Source: Aerophototrophica crusticola
GTDB lineage: Bacteria > Pseudomonadota > Alphaproteobacteria > Azospirillales > Azospirillaceae
Assembly (NCBI GenBank): GCA_001939945.1
Contig: MOEB01000017.1
Span: 39,324 to 103,323, forward strand
Direction: 5' to 3'
DNA length: 64,000 bases
The position numbers and the translations under genes were made by a program. The notes under the pieces are model-generated. The model was not told the DNA's origin. It made no database searches and was given only the letters and a program-made list of their open reading frames with translations. The number at the start of each line of letters is the position of its first letter. Positions within the stretch are counted from its first letter, which is position 1. This document shows positions 42,884 through 52,586 of this stretch, piece by piece.

Positions 42884-45433
42884 TCAACCAGCCGCCTTGG
42901 CCAGGGCGATGGCCTGGTCCAGGGTCAGGTCGCGGCCATTCTCCAGCAGCGCGTCCGTCGCCTCGGCACCCAGCACGCCGCGCAGGTCGGCGGCCAGGGT
43001 CCCCCGCTGGGCGGCCTCTTGGGGATAGCGGCGCTTGCCGGTGGCGGCGTATTGCCCGTCGGCGAAGCCCAGCAGGAACCCCGCCACCGATGGCCGGGCG
43101 CGCCGGGCGGAACAGAGCGCCAGATGGTCGAAGACCCAGGAGGTGTCATAGTCCGGCAGCTTGCGTGCCGCCTCCAGCAGGTGGGCGCGCGCCTCTTCCA
43201 CCTGGTCCAGGGCCGCGAGGGACGCGCCCAGGTTCCCCAGGGCATAGCCCACGAAGGGCCGCTCCCGCCCGTTCAGGCGGCCCCGCAGAAGGTCGCGGCC
43301 GATGGCCACCGCGTCGGCGTTCGCGCCCTCCGTGCGCAGGATGGCCATCTGGTTGACCCGGATGATGTACAGGGCTTGGTCGTGCTGCAGCAGGGTGTAC
43401 AGCGCTTCCGCCCGGCTGGTCAGGGACCGGGCGGCGGGCAGGTCCCGCTCCACCAGCCTCACCGCGCCCAGGATGGACAGGGCGCGGGCCAGCTTCAGGC
43501 GCCGTGGCGTCCCTTCCAGCAGGCCGATGGCCTCGCCCAGGGCCTCCGCCGCCTCCGCATTCCGTTGCAGCCCCTGCAGCGCGTGGCCGCGCATGGACAG
43601 GGCCTCCCCCAGGCCCGCCTTGTCGCCCAGCTCCCGGCACAGGGCGGCGGCGGCGTCCGACAGGTCCAGCCGCTCCGCCCAGGCGCTGAGTTGTGCCAGG
43701 TCCAGCAGCAGCCGGACCCGCAGCCGCGGCTCCATGTCCGTGGCCGCCAGTGCCAGCGCGGCACGCAGGCGCCGGGTCCCCTCCTGCCACAGCCCGGCCT
43801 CATGCCAAAGCCGCCCGGTATGCGCGGCAAGGCAGACGCCCAGGGGGACTGACCCGGCCGGCCCGAAGCACCAATCCAACGCGGCACGGAGGTTATCCAG
43901 TTCCGGCATGTGCAGGGCATGCCACAGGGCGAAGGGCATCTCCTCCAGCGACCCTTGCGCCCGGGTGAAAAAGGCGCAGTACCATTCCGCATGGCGGTGG
44001 TGCAGCCGGTCCCCCTCCCCCGCCTGCTCCAGTCTTTCCAGCGCATAGGCCCGCTGGGTTTCCAGCAGCCGGTAGCGCGAGCCCGGCTCCGCCGCCACCA
44101 GGCTCTTGGACACCAGGGCCGCCAGGTGCGTGGCCACGTCCCAGTCGGTGATGTCCGCGTCGGCGGCGACCGACTCCGCCGCTTCCAGGGTGAAGCCGCC
44201 GGCGAAGATGCCCAGGCAGCGGAAGACCCGCTGTTCCGGCCCGGACAGCAGGTCGTGGCTCCAGTCCAGCGCCCCCCGCAACGTCTGGTGCCGCACGGGG
44301 GCCGTGCGGCGCCCGCCGGACAGCATGCGCAACCGGTCGTCCAACCGCGCCGCCACCGCGTCCACCCCCAGCAGGGCGGCGCGGGCGGCGGCCAGCTCTA
44401 TGGCCAGGGGGATGCCGTCCAGGCGGCGGCACAGCTCGGCGATGGCGGGTAGCTGGTCGTCCCCCAGGGCCTGCCCGGCCCGGGCGGCCCGCACCCGTTC
44501 CAGGAACAGGGTGACGGCGGCGCTGCCCCGCGCGTCCCCCGCCTCGGCCCCCGGCGGCGGCAGGGGCAGGGGCTGCACCCGCAAGGCCTGCTCCCCCGGG
44601 ATGCCCAGCGGTTCTTGCGACGTCGCAACGATGCGCAGGTCCGGGCAGGCGGCCAGCAGCGATTCCGCCAAGGCCGCCGCCGCGCCCACCAGATGCTCGC
44701 AATTGTCCAGCACCAGCAGCAGCTTGCGGCGGCGTAAGTGGCGGGCGAGCTGCTGCGGGTCCGCGCCCGACGCCGGGCCGCCCAGGCTCATGGCCACGGT
44801 GGGCACGACAAGGGCCGGGTCGGACAGGGGCGCCAGCTCCGCCAGCCAGACCCCGTCGGCGAAGCCGGGGGCCAGCCGCCGTGCCGCGGCCAGGGCCAGG
44901 GTGGTCTTGCCGATCCCGGCGGGGCCCACCAGCGTGACCAGGGGGGAGGACTCCAGCAGCCCCGCCAGGGCTTCCAGCTCCGCCTCCCGGCCAACCAGGG
45001 GTGACAGCTCACGGGGGAGGTTGTCGTTGGAGACGGGCTCGACCCTCGCCGGCTCCGGGGCCGCGGAGGGCATGGGCCGCGACGGCCCGTCCCGGCGCAC
45101 CTCCGCCACCAGCCGGTAGCCGCGGCCGGGCACGGTGGCGATGATGGGCATGCCATCGCCACCCGCCCCCAGCACCCTGCGCAGGGTGGAGACCTGGACG
45201 GCCAGGTTGCACTCCTCCACGATCTGGCCGGGCCAGACGCGGGACATCAGCTCATCCTTGCTCAGCAGGTCGCCGGGGCGTTCGGCGAGCGCGAGCAAAA
45301 GCTCCAGCGCCCGGCTGCCCAGGGGCACCGGCCGGCCATCCTCGGCCAGGAGCTGCCGCCGGCCCGCCAGCAGGCGGTACCGGGCAAAGCGCACCTCATC
45401 CTCCAGCGCGGCAGTCGCACCCATCATCGGCAA
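42884..45433 (-). CDS. Winged-helix/NB-type ATPase transcriptional regulator with helical repeats
   Basis: 849 residues from a TTG with GGGGGA upstream; ATGs at 45427 and 45424 are alternatives. An OmpR/ToxR-like winged helix (~15-105; LLSKDELMSRVWPGQIVEE, PGRGYRLVAEV) precedes an NTPase with Walker A LVGPAGIGKTTLALAAARRL and Walker B LLLVLDNCEHLVG (~145-430). The last ~400 residues are TPR-like helical repeats. This is a STAND-type signal integrator. It is divergent from the transglutaminase operon, whose first start is 220 bases away, so it could control it. Confidence 0.87.
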   Translation of the reverse strand: MPMMGATAALEDEVRFARYRLLAGRRQLLAEDGRPVPLGSRALELLLALAERPGDLLSKDELMSRVWPGQIVEECNLAVQVSTLRRVLGAGGDGMPIIATVPGRGYRLVAEVRRDGPSRPMPSAAPEPARVEPVSNDNLPRELSPLVGREAELEALAGLLESSPLVTLVGPAGIGKTTLALAAARRLAPGFADGVWLAELAPLSDPALVVPTVAMSLGGPASGADPQQLARHLRRRKLLLVLDNCEHLVGAAAALAESLLAACPDLRIVATSQEPLGIPGEQALRVQPLPLPPPGAEAGDARGSAAVTLFLERVRAARAGQALGDDQLPAIAELCRRLDGIPLAIELAAARAALLGVDAVAARLDDRLRMLSGGRRTAPVRHQTLRGALDWSHDLLSGPEQRVFRCLGIFAGGFTLEAAESVAADADITDWDVATHLAALVSKSLVAAEPGSRYRLLETQRAYALERLEQAGEGDRLHHRHAEWYCAFFTRAQGSLEEMPFALWHALHMPELDNLRAALDWCFGPAGSVPLGVCLAAHTGRLWHEAGLWQEGTRRLRAALALAATDMEPRLRVRLLLDLAQLSAWAERLDLSDAAAALCRELGDKAGLGEALSMRGHALQGLQRNAEAAEALGEAIGLLEGTPRRLKLARALSILGAVRLVERDLPAARSLTSRAEALYTLLQHDQALYIIRVNQMAILRTEGANADAVAIGRDLLRGRLNGRERPFVGYALGNLGASLAALDQVEEARAHLLEAARKLPDYDTSWVFDHLALCSARRARPSVAGFLLGFADGQYAATGKRRYPQEAAQRGTLAADLRGVLGAEATDALLENGRDLTLDQAIALAKAAG

Positions 45434-45595
45434 GATCGGTCATCCCCCATTCCGGGCATGATCCCCCCACCACCCCTCCCCTGTCGAACTCCCGGACGGC
45501 TATCCACGAATGGCCAGGGGAACAAGGGCTTTTCCCCGCGCGGGTCCGGCCCGCACGGGTCATGCGGATAGCACTCATATCGGGCCTCCGTGGCC

Positions 45596-45621
45596 GGAAC
45601 AACGCTTGCGTGCGGCGGGTT
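45596..45621 (+). promoter_or_regulatory. EcfG-type promoter candidate before the transglutaminase operon
   Basis: GGAAC at 45596-45600, a 17-base spacer and GGTT at 45618-45621, 32 bases before the ATG at 45653. Same pattern as at 36027-36051. Confidence 0.5.
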
Positions 45622-45652
45622 GTCGCCACGCCGCAGCCGGAGCCGCCCGCCC

Positions 45653-46555
45653 ATGCCCCGCTATTCGATCCGCCACACGACGACCTACCGCTATGCGAAC
45701 CCGGTCACCTTCGGGGACCACCGGCTGATGGTCCGGCCACGGGACAGCCACGACCTCCGCCTGCTCTCCACCACCATCGGGATCACGCCGCCGGCGTCGG
45801 GGATGCGCTGGATGCATGACGTGTTCGGCAACAGCGTCGCCATCGCCAGCTTCGACGCGCCCAGCGACACGCTGGAGATCGAGAGCCGGATCGATCTGGA
45901 GCATTTCCCGGCAGAGGAGGGCCCCTTCCCGGTGGAGGCCTATGCCCGGTCCTACCCCTTTTCCTATTCCGCCGACGAGGTGCCGGACCTGGCCCGCACG
46001 CTGGAGCGCCACTATCCCGACCCGGAGCACAAGGTGGACGACTGGGCCAAGCAGTTCGTCGTCCCGCCGGAGGGGGAAGGCCCGTTGGTGGACACCATGG
46101 GCCTGCTGGAGCGGATGACCCGATCCATCAAGGAAAACTTCAGCTACGCGTCGCGCGACCTGGAGGGCACCCAGAGCCCGGTGGAGACGCTGGACCTGAA
46201 AAGCGGGAGCTGCCGGGATTTCGCCCTGCTGATGATGGAGGCGGCGCGCAGCCTGGGCTTCGCCGCCCGGTTCGTCTCCGGCTACCTCTACGACCCCGCC
46301 GCCGACAAGGCCGCGGCGGAGGGCGGCGGGGCCGTGGGCGCCGGGGCCACCCATGCCTGGGTCCAGGTCTACCTGCCCGGCGCCGGCTGGGTGGAGTTCG
46401 ACCCCACCAACGCCATCATCGGCGGCAAGCAGCTGTTCCGCGTCGCCGTCACCCGCGACCCCACCCAGGCCATCCCCGTGGCCGGCAGTTGGACGGGCGC
46501 GCCGGCGGACTATTTGGGAATGACGGTCAGCGTCGAGGTGCACCAGGAGGGGTGA
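45653..46555 (+). CDS. Transglutaminase-like cysteine protease/transferase
   Basis: 300 residues. The N-terminal ~130 residues match the bacterial transglutaminase N domain (SIRHTTTYRYANPVTFGDHR). The core has Cys187 (LKSGSCRDFALLMMEAARSL), His234 (ATHAWVQVYLPG) and Asp250 (WVEFDPTN) as catalytic triad. No signal peptide, so it acts in the cytoplasm. The start follows a GGAG 11 bases upstream. It precedes the DUF2126 gene by 123 bases and shares its transglutaminase fold, suggesting peptide or amide-bond chemistry in a common pathway. Confidence 0.9.
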   Translation: MPRYSIRHTTTYRYANPVTFGDHRLMVRPRDSHDLRLLSTTIGITPPASGMRWMHDVFGNSVAIASFDAPSDTLEIESRIDLEHFPAEEGPFPVEAYARSYPFSYSADEVPDLARTLERHYPDPEHKVDDWAKQFVVPPEGEGPLVDTMGLLERMTRSIKENFSYASRDLEGTQSPVETLDLKSGSCRDFALLMMEAARSLGFAARFVSGYLYDPAADKAAAEGGGAVGAGATHAWVQVYLPGAGWVEFDPTNAIIGGKQLFRVAVTRDPTQAIPVAGSWTGAPADYLGMTVSVEVHQEG

Positions 46556-46678
46556 GCGGACAGGGCGCGCGACAGATGATGCAAGCCACACGGCCCGCGC
46601 GCGACATGTTGCACTGCACCCTACCGACCCCGGCGCATTGATGTTACCCTGCCCGCATACCGGCAGGCAGGGGACGTC

Positions 46679-49600
46679 ATGGGCATCCACGTCGCGATCA
46701 ACCATAAAACCATCTATCGCTACGACCGCCGCATCAACCTGGGCCCGCAGCTCGTTCGGCTGCGCCCGGCGCCGCACTGCCGCACGCCGATCCTGTCCTA
46801 TTCGCTGAAGGTATCGCCCAAGCAGCATTTCCTGAACTGGCAGCAGGACCCGCAGAGCAACTGGCTGGCCCGCTTCGTCTTCCCGGAGAAGACGACCGAA
46901 TTCACGCTGGAGGTGGACTTGGTGGCCGACATGGCCGCCATCAACCCGTTCGACTTCTTCCTGGAGCCGGCGGCGGAGACGTTTCCCTTTACCTACGACC
47001 CCTGGCTGGCCAAGGACTTGAAGCCGTTCCTCGAGGCGGAGGAACCGGGGCCGCTGCTGCGGGACTTCCTGTCCACCATCGACACCAACACCCCCACCCA
47101 GACCACCGCCTTCCTGGTGGGGCTGAACGCCCGGCTGCAACAGCATATCGGCTACGTCATCCGGCTGGAGCCGGGGGTGCAGACGCCGGAGGAGACGCTG
47201 GAGCTGCGGAAAGGCTCCTGCCGCGACACGGCGTGGCTGCTGGTGCAGGTGCTGCGGAACCTGGGCCTCGCCGCCCGCTTCGCCTCCGGCTACCTGGTGC
47301 AGCTCGTGGCCGACCAGAAGCCGCTGGAGGGACCGGAGGGGCCGACGGCGGACTTCACCGACCTGCACGCCTGGACGGAGGTCTACCTGCCCGGTGCCGG
47401 CTGGATCGGGCTGGACCCCACCTCGGGCCTGTTCGCGGGCGAAGGGCACATCCCGCTCGCCTGCACGCCGGACCCCTTCTCCGCCGCCCCGGTGACGGGG
47501 GCGCTGGACCTGTGCGAGGTGGAATTCGAGCATGCGATGACGGTGACCCGCATCCGGGAACAGCCGCGCACCACCAAACCCTACACCCCCGACCAGTGGG
47601 CCGCCATCGACGCCCTGGGCCACCAAGTGGACCGGGAGATCGCCGCCGGCGACATCCGCCTGACCATGGGCGGGGAGCCCACCTTCGTCAGCATCGACGA
47701 CATGGAGGGGGCGGAGTGGAACACCGCCGCCCTGGGGCCCACCAAGCGGCTGAAGGCGGGGGAGCTGATCCGCCGCCTGAAGGCCCGGTTCGCCCAGGGC
47801 GGCCTGCTGCATTTCGGCCAGGGCAAGTGGTACCCGGGGGAAAGCCTGCCCCGCTGGGCCCTGCAACTGTACTGGCGCCGGGACGGGGACGCCCTGTGGA
47901 CCCATGGGGAGTACCAGGCGGACGAATCCCGGGATTATGGCTACGGCCTGCCGGAGTCGGAGCGCTTCATCGCCCGACTGGCGGAGCGGCTTGGCATCCC
48001 GCCCGACTTCGCCCGGCAGGCGTTCGAGGACCCCTGGCATTACATCCGCAAGGAACGCGGGCTGCCCATCAACGTGGACCCGTTCGATGCCAAGCTGGAA
48101 GACGAGGAGGAGCGGGAACGGCTGGCCCGGGTGTTCGAGACGGGGCTGGAGGCCCCCATCGGCCACGCCCTGCCGCTGAACCGCCGGCATGAGCAGACGG
48201 GACCGGTCTGGCTGTCCAGCGTCTGGCCCCTGCGCGGCGGTCGCATCCTGTTGGCACCCGGGGATGGCCCTATCGGCTATCGCCTGCCCTTGGGTTCCCT
48301 GCCCTGGGTGGACCAGGGGGACCGGGTCTATTCCTATGAGGTGGACCCCTTCGCCGACCGCCCGGATCTGCCGCCGAGGGCGGACATGGCGGCCCAGCTT
48401 TCCCTGCGCAAGGGCCAGACGGAACCGCTGCACCGCCCCAGCAAGATGGCCGACGTGCGGGAAGACGTGCCGGACCGGGGTGAAAGCGCCTGGTGGGTGG
48501 TGCGCACGGCCCTGTGCGTGCAGCCGCGCGACGGCCGCCTCTACGTCTTCCTGCCGCCCACCAGCCACCTGGAGGACTGGGTCGAGCTGGTCGCCCAGAT
48601 CGAGGGCACCTGCGTGGACCTGGACATGGCCGTGGTGCTGGAGGGCTATGGCCCGCCCCGCGACCCGCGCCTGAACAGCATCGCCGTCACCCCTGACCCC
48701 GGCGTGATCGAGGTGAACATCCACCCGTCGGCAAGCTGGGAGGAACTGGTCTACAACACCACCACCCTGTACGAGGACGCCCGCCAGACAAGGTTGGGGA
48801 CGGAGAAGTTCGCCCTGGACGGCCGCCATGTGGGCACCGGCGGCGGCAACCATGTGGTGGTGGGCGGCCCCACGGCCATGGACAGCCCGTTCCTGCGCCG
48901 GCCGGACCTGCTGCGCTCCCTGCTGACCTATTTCCAGAACCACCCCAGCCTGTCCTACCTGTTCAGCACCATGTTCATCGGGCCCACCAGCCAGCACCCG
49001 CGGGTGGACGAGGCGCGGCACGACAGCCTGTATGAGCTGGAGATCGCCTTCCAGGTGCTGGACCAGACGGGGCCGAACCCGCCGCCCTGGCTGGTGGACC
49101 GGGCCCTGCGGCACCTGTTGGTGGACGTGCAGGGCAACACCCACCGGTCCGAGTTCTGCATCGACAAGCTGTACAGCCCGGACAGCAGCTCCGGCCGGCT
49201 GGGCCTGCTGGAACTGCGCAGCTTCGAGATGCCGCCCCACGCGCAGATGAGCCTGGTGCAGCAGCTCCTGCTCCGCACCCTGGTCGCCTGGTTCTGGAAG
49301 GAGCCCTACAAGGCCCGGCTGGTGCGTTGGGGCACCAAGCTGCATGACCGGTTCCTGCTGCCCCATTTCGTGGCGCAGGACATCCACGACGTGGTGCAGG
49401 ATCTTAAGAACGCCGGCTATGCCTTTGATGAGGTGTGGTTCACCCCGCACATGAACTTCCGCTTCCCGGTCATGGGCGCGGTGCAGCAGCGGGGACTGAC
49501 GCTGGAGCTGCGCACGGCGCTGGAGCCCTGGCACGTGCTGGGGGAGGAGCCGGGCGGCGGCGGCACCGTGCGCTATGTGGACAGCAGCCTGGAGCGCTTG

Positions 49601-50002
49601 CAGGTCCGCGCCACCGGCCTGCTGGAGGACCGCCACGCCATCGCCTGCAACGGCCGCCGCCTGCCCCTGCACCCCACGGGCACGGAGGGGGAGTTCGTGG
49701 CCGGCCTGCGCTACCGCGCCTGGCAGCCGCCCACCTGCCTGCACCCAACGATCCCCGTGCACACGCCGCTGGTCTTCGATATCCTGGACACCTGGACGGG
49801 CCGGTCGGTGGGGGGCTGCACCTACCATGTCTCCCACCCCGGCGGGCGCAACTTCACCACCTTCCCGGTGAACGCCAACGAGGCGGAGGGGCGGCGCCTG
49901 GCCCGGTTCTTCCCCTTCGGCCACACGCCGGGGCCCATGCCCGTGCCGGCGGAGACGCGGAACCCCGACTTCCCCATGACCCTCGACCTCCGCCTTGCCT
50001 GA
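46679..50002 (+). CDS. Transglutaminase-DUF2126 (putative amidoligase) fusion protein
   Basis: 1107 residues. Residues 1-290 repeat a transglutaminase architecture with Cys181 (RKGSCRDTAWLLVQV), His230 (DLHAWTEVYLPGAGW) and Asp246 (GLDPTSG). From ~320 to the end lies a DUF2126 domain (IRLTMGGEPTFVSIDD, GKWYPGESLPRWALQLYW, RHVGTGGGNHVVVGG), a family suspected to be ATP-dependent amide ligases. One chain could thus both form and break or transfer amide bonds. It is cytoplasmic, with no signal peptide. The next gene starts inside its last eight bases. Confidence 0.88.
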   Translation: MGIHVAINHKTIYRYDRRINLGPQLVRLRPAPHCRTPILSYSLKVSPKQHFLNWQQDPQSNWLARFVFPEKTTEFTLEVDLVADMAAINPFDFFLEPAAETFPFTYDPWLAKDLKPFLEAEEPGPLLRDFLSTIDTNTPTQTTAFLVGLNARLQQHIGYVIRLEPGVQTPEETLELRKGSCRDTAWLLVQVLRNLGLAARFASGYLVQLVADQKPLEGPEGPTADFTDLHAWTEVYLPGAGWIGLDPTSGLFAGEGHIPLACTPDPFSAAPVTGALDLCEVEFEHAMTVTRIREQPRTTKPYTPDQWAAIDALGHQVDREIAAGDIRLTMGGEPTFVSIDDMEGAEWNTAALGPTKRLKAGELIRRLKARFAQGGLLHFGQGKWYPGESLPRWALQLYWRRDGDALWTHGEYQADESRDYGYGLPESERFIARLAERLGIPPDFARQAFEDPWHYIRKERGLPINVDPFDAKLEDEEERERLARVFETGLEAPIGHALPLNRRHEQTGPVWLSSVWPLRGGRILLAPGDGPIGYRLPLGSLPWVDQGDRVYSYEVDPFADRPDLPPRADMAAQLSLRKGQTEPLHRPSKMADVREDVPDRGESAWWVVRTALCVQPRDGRLYVFLPPTSHLEDWVELVAQIEGTCVDLDMAVVLEGYGPPRDPRLNSIAVTPDPGVIEVNIHPSASWEELVYNTTTLYEDARQTRLGTEKFALDGRHVGTGGGNHVVVGGPTAMDSPFLRRPDLLRSLLTYFQNHPSLSYLFSTMFIGPTSQHPRVDEARHDSLYELEIAFQVLDQTGPNPPPWLVDRALRHLLVDVQGNTHRSEFCIDKLYSPDSSSGRLGLLELRSFEMPPHAQMSLVQQLLLRTLVAWFWKEPYKARLVRWGTKLHDRFLLPHFVAQDIHDVVQDLKNAGYAFDEVWFTPHMNFRFPVMGAVQQRGLTLELRTALEPWHVLGEEPGGGGTVRYVDSSLERLQVRATGLLEDRHAIACNGRRLPLHPTGTEGEFVAGLRYRAWQPPTCLHPTIPVHTPLVFDILDTWTGRSVGGCTYHVSHPGGRNFTTFPVNANEAEGRRLARFFPFGHTPGPMPVPAETRNPDFPMTLDLRLA

Positions 50003-52520
50003 CCGCAGCCACCACGTCGGGGAGAGCCAGCCCTCCCTGTTCGAGGACCCGCCGGACGGGGGCCTGCCGCTGACGGCCGTCTATGACGAGATGGTCACCG
50101 GCGGCCGGGGCCTGCGGCCACACTGGCAGCATTTCCTGGCCGCCCACGGCCCCTTCGCGCGGGAGGAGATGGAGGGCCGCTGGAAGGCGGCCCGGCGGCT
50201 GCTGTTCCAGAACGGGGTGACCTTCAACGCCTATGGCGACCCCCAGGGGACGGAGCGGCCCTGGCCCCTGGACCCCATCCCTCTGCTGCTGCCCGCGGCG
50301 GAGTGGCAGGGCGTCGTCGCCGGGCTGGTGCAGCGGGCCACCCTGCTGGAACGGGTGCTGGACGACCTCTATGGCCCGCAGGACCTGATCCGTGACGGCA
50401 CCATCCCCCCCGCCCTGCTGCTGGCCGATCCCGGGTTCCTGCGACCCTGCCACGGGGTGCCCGTGGCGGGCGGGCGGCGGCTGGTGCTGGTGGCGGTGGA
50501 CCTCGTCCGCTCACCGGAGGGGCGCTGGCGGGTGTTGGCCTGCCGCACCCAGGCGCCCACGGGCGCCGGCTACGCCCTGGAGAACCGCGCCGTCCTCAGC
50601 CAAACCCTGGGCGAGATGTTCCGCGCCTGCGGGGTGGAGCGGCTGGCCCCCTTCTTCGAGGCGCTGCGGGGCAGCCTGGCCCGCATGGCCCCGCAGCGCT
50701 CCGCCCCCGGCGGCAACCCGCGGGCCGTGCTGCTGACCCCCGGCCCCTTCAACGAGGCGCATTTCGAGCACGCCTTCCTGGCCCGCCACCTGGGCCTGAC
50801 CCTGGCCGAGGGCGCGGACCTGACAGTGCGGGACCAGGCCGTCTTCCTGAAGACCCTGGCCGGGTTGGAGCGGGTGGACGTGGTTCTCCGCCGGGTGGAC
50901 GACGATTTCTGTGACCCGCTGGAGCTGCGCCTGGACAGCGCGCTCGGCGTGCCCGGTCTGGTCCAGGCGGTGCGGGCCGGCACGGTGGCGGTGGCCAATG
51001 CCCTGGGCTCCGGCTTGGCGGAAAGCATGGCCCTGTTGTCGCGCATGCCGGTGCTGGCCCGGCGCCTGCTGGGCGAGGCGTTGTTGCTGGAGGACGTGCC
51101 CACCGTCTGGGGCGGGGACACGGGCGGCGCCCAACCCCTGTTGGACGGGCTGGACCGGATGATCTTCCGCCCCGCCTTCCCCGCCTTGGGCAGCAGGGTC
51201 TATCACGGCCCCGACCTGTCCCCGGCGGCGCGGGACGACCTGGCCCGGCGCATCGCCGCCAACCCCGGGGCCTGGGTGGCCCGCCAGCCCTTCCCGCCCT
51301 CCACCGCGCCGGTCTGGCGGGAAGGCCGGGTGGAGGCGCGGCCGGTGGTGCTGCGCGCCTTCCTCTGTGCGAACGAGCAGGGTTGGGCGGTGATGCCCGG
51401 CGGCCTGGTGCGGATCAGTGCCGACGCCCGCTACGCCGTGGTGTCGCTCCAGGAGGGCGCGGGGGCAAAGGACCTCTGGATCATCGGCGGCGACCCGGAC
51501 CACCGGGTCCGCCCCGTTGCCGCCCCGGACGGCGCGCGGGAGCTGAGCCCCGTGCCCGGCGACCTGCCCAGCCGGGCGGCAGACCATCTGTTCTGGATGG
51601 GCCGCTATGCCGAGCGGGCGGCGGCAGCCGTGCGCCTGCTGCGGGCCGCCACCTCCCGCCTGTCGGACGAAAGCCGGCCGGGGGCGGAGGGGGAGCTGGT
51701 GCCCCTGCTGCGCCTGATGGGGTCGGCCGGCATGATCCCGCTCCAGATCGCCCAGCTTCCCCGCGCGGACGCCCAGCGGGGCCTGCGCCAGGCGCTGGAG
51801 ATCGTGGCCGACCCGGCCAACCCCGGCGGCATCCGCGCCACGGTGGAGCGGCTGCGGCGGGCCGGGGCCGGCGTGCGCGACAGGCTGCCCCTGGACGTGG
51901 GTCAGTTGTTGGCGGGCCTGGACGGCTTGGCCGGCGGGCCGGTGGAGTCCGACCCCGCCGGCCTGGGCCCCCTGCTGGATGAGATGGCGACCCTGCTGGC
52001 CGCCCTGGCCGGGCTGGAGCTGGACGGCATGTCCCGCGGGCCCGGCTGGCGCTTCCTGGTGCTGGGCCGGCGACTGGAGCGGGCCATCGGCATCGTGGAC
52101 CGGCTCCAGGGCAGCGGCCTGCTGCTGGACCGGCAGAGCGCGGCCCCCGTGCTGGAGGTGCTGCTGGAACTGGCGGAGGCGGCCCCCGCCTACCGGGAGC
52201 GCTTCCCCGTGGGCGTGCGGCGGGAAGCGGTGCTGGCGCTGCTGCTGGCGGAGCAGGACCACCCCCACGCCCTGGCGTTCCAGCTGGACGCCATCGGCCG
52301 CCAACTCTCCCGCCTGCCCCCACCGGGGGACGAAGGCGGCACCGGCGCCATCCTGGCCAACACGGTGGCGGAAGCCCTGGCCCTGGCCCGCGACCCCGCC
52401 ACCCAGCGCGACACCGCCCTGCTGTCCCAGGCCCTGGCCACCCTGTCCCGCACCCTGCCCGGCCTATCCGACCTGCTGTCCCAGGCCTACTTCAACCACG
52501 CCTACGCCCAGCCGACGTAA
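49995..52520 (+). CDS. Circularly permuted ATP-grasp plus Alpha-E domain protein
   Basis: 841 residues from a TTG that overlaps the DUF2126 stop. The first ~480 residues match circularly permuted ATP-grasp proteins (RWRVLACRTQAPTGAGYALE, VLLTPGPFNEAHFEHAFLAR). The last ~310 are an all-helical Alpha-E domain (SRAADHLFWMGRYAERAAAA, GRRLERAIGIVDRL). In many bacteria these two are separate genes, so this is a fusion. Comparative genomics places such pairs with transglutaminases and predicts peptide ligation or tagging; no product is known. Confidence 0.85.
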   Translation: MPDRSHHVGESQPSLFEDPPDGGLPLTAVYDEMVTGGRGLRPHWQHFLAAHGPFAREEMEGRWKAARRLLFQNGVTFNAYGDPQGTERPWPLDPIPLLLPAAEWQGVVAGLVQRATLLERVLDDLYGPQDLIRDGTIPPALLLADPGFLRPCHGVPVAGGRRLVLVAVDLVRSPEGRWRVLACRTQAPTGAGYALENRAVLSQTLGEMFRACGVERLAPFFEALRGSLARMAPQRSAPGGNPRAVLLTPGPFNEAHFEHAFLARHLGLTLAEGADLTVRDQAVFLKTLAGLERVDVVLRRVDDDFCDPLELRLDSALGVPGLVQAVRAGTVAVANALGSGLAESMALLSRMPVLARRLLGEALLLEDVPTVWGGDTGGAQPLLDGLDRMIFRPAFPALGSRVYHGPDLSPAARDDLARRIAANPGAWVARQPFPPSTAPVWREGRVEARPVVLRAFLCANEQGWAVMPGGLVRISADARYAVVSLQEGAGAKDLWIIGGDPDHRVRPVAAPDGARELSPVPGDLPSRAADHLFWMGRYAERAAAAVRLLRAATSRLSDESRPGAEGELVPLLRLMGSAGMIPLQIAQLPRADAQRGLRQALEIVADPANPGGIRATVERLRRAGAGVRDRLPLDVGQLLAGLDGLAGGPVESDPAGLGPLLDEMATLLAALAGLELDGMSRGPGWRFLVLGRRLERAIGIVDRLQGSGLLLDRQSAAPVLEVLLELAEAAPAYRERFPVGVRREAVLALLLAEQDHPHALAFQLDAIGRQLSRLPPPGDEGGTGAILANTVAEALALARDPATQRDTALLSQALATLSRTLPGLSDLLSQAYFNHAYAQPT

Positions 52521-52586
52521 GACCCTGTGGCCGGGTGCGGATGGAGATCAACACAGACTTCGTGTCCGTATTCTGCTCCACGCCGC

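Noticed and set aside
45575..49924. A 1449-codon open frame on the minus strand opposite the transglutaminase genes
   Set aside because: It is a by-product of high-GC codon usage on the plus strand. It covers two genes with intact catalytic motifs and its translation is low-complexity His/Gln/Gly/Arg-rich without any domain.
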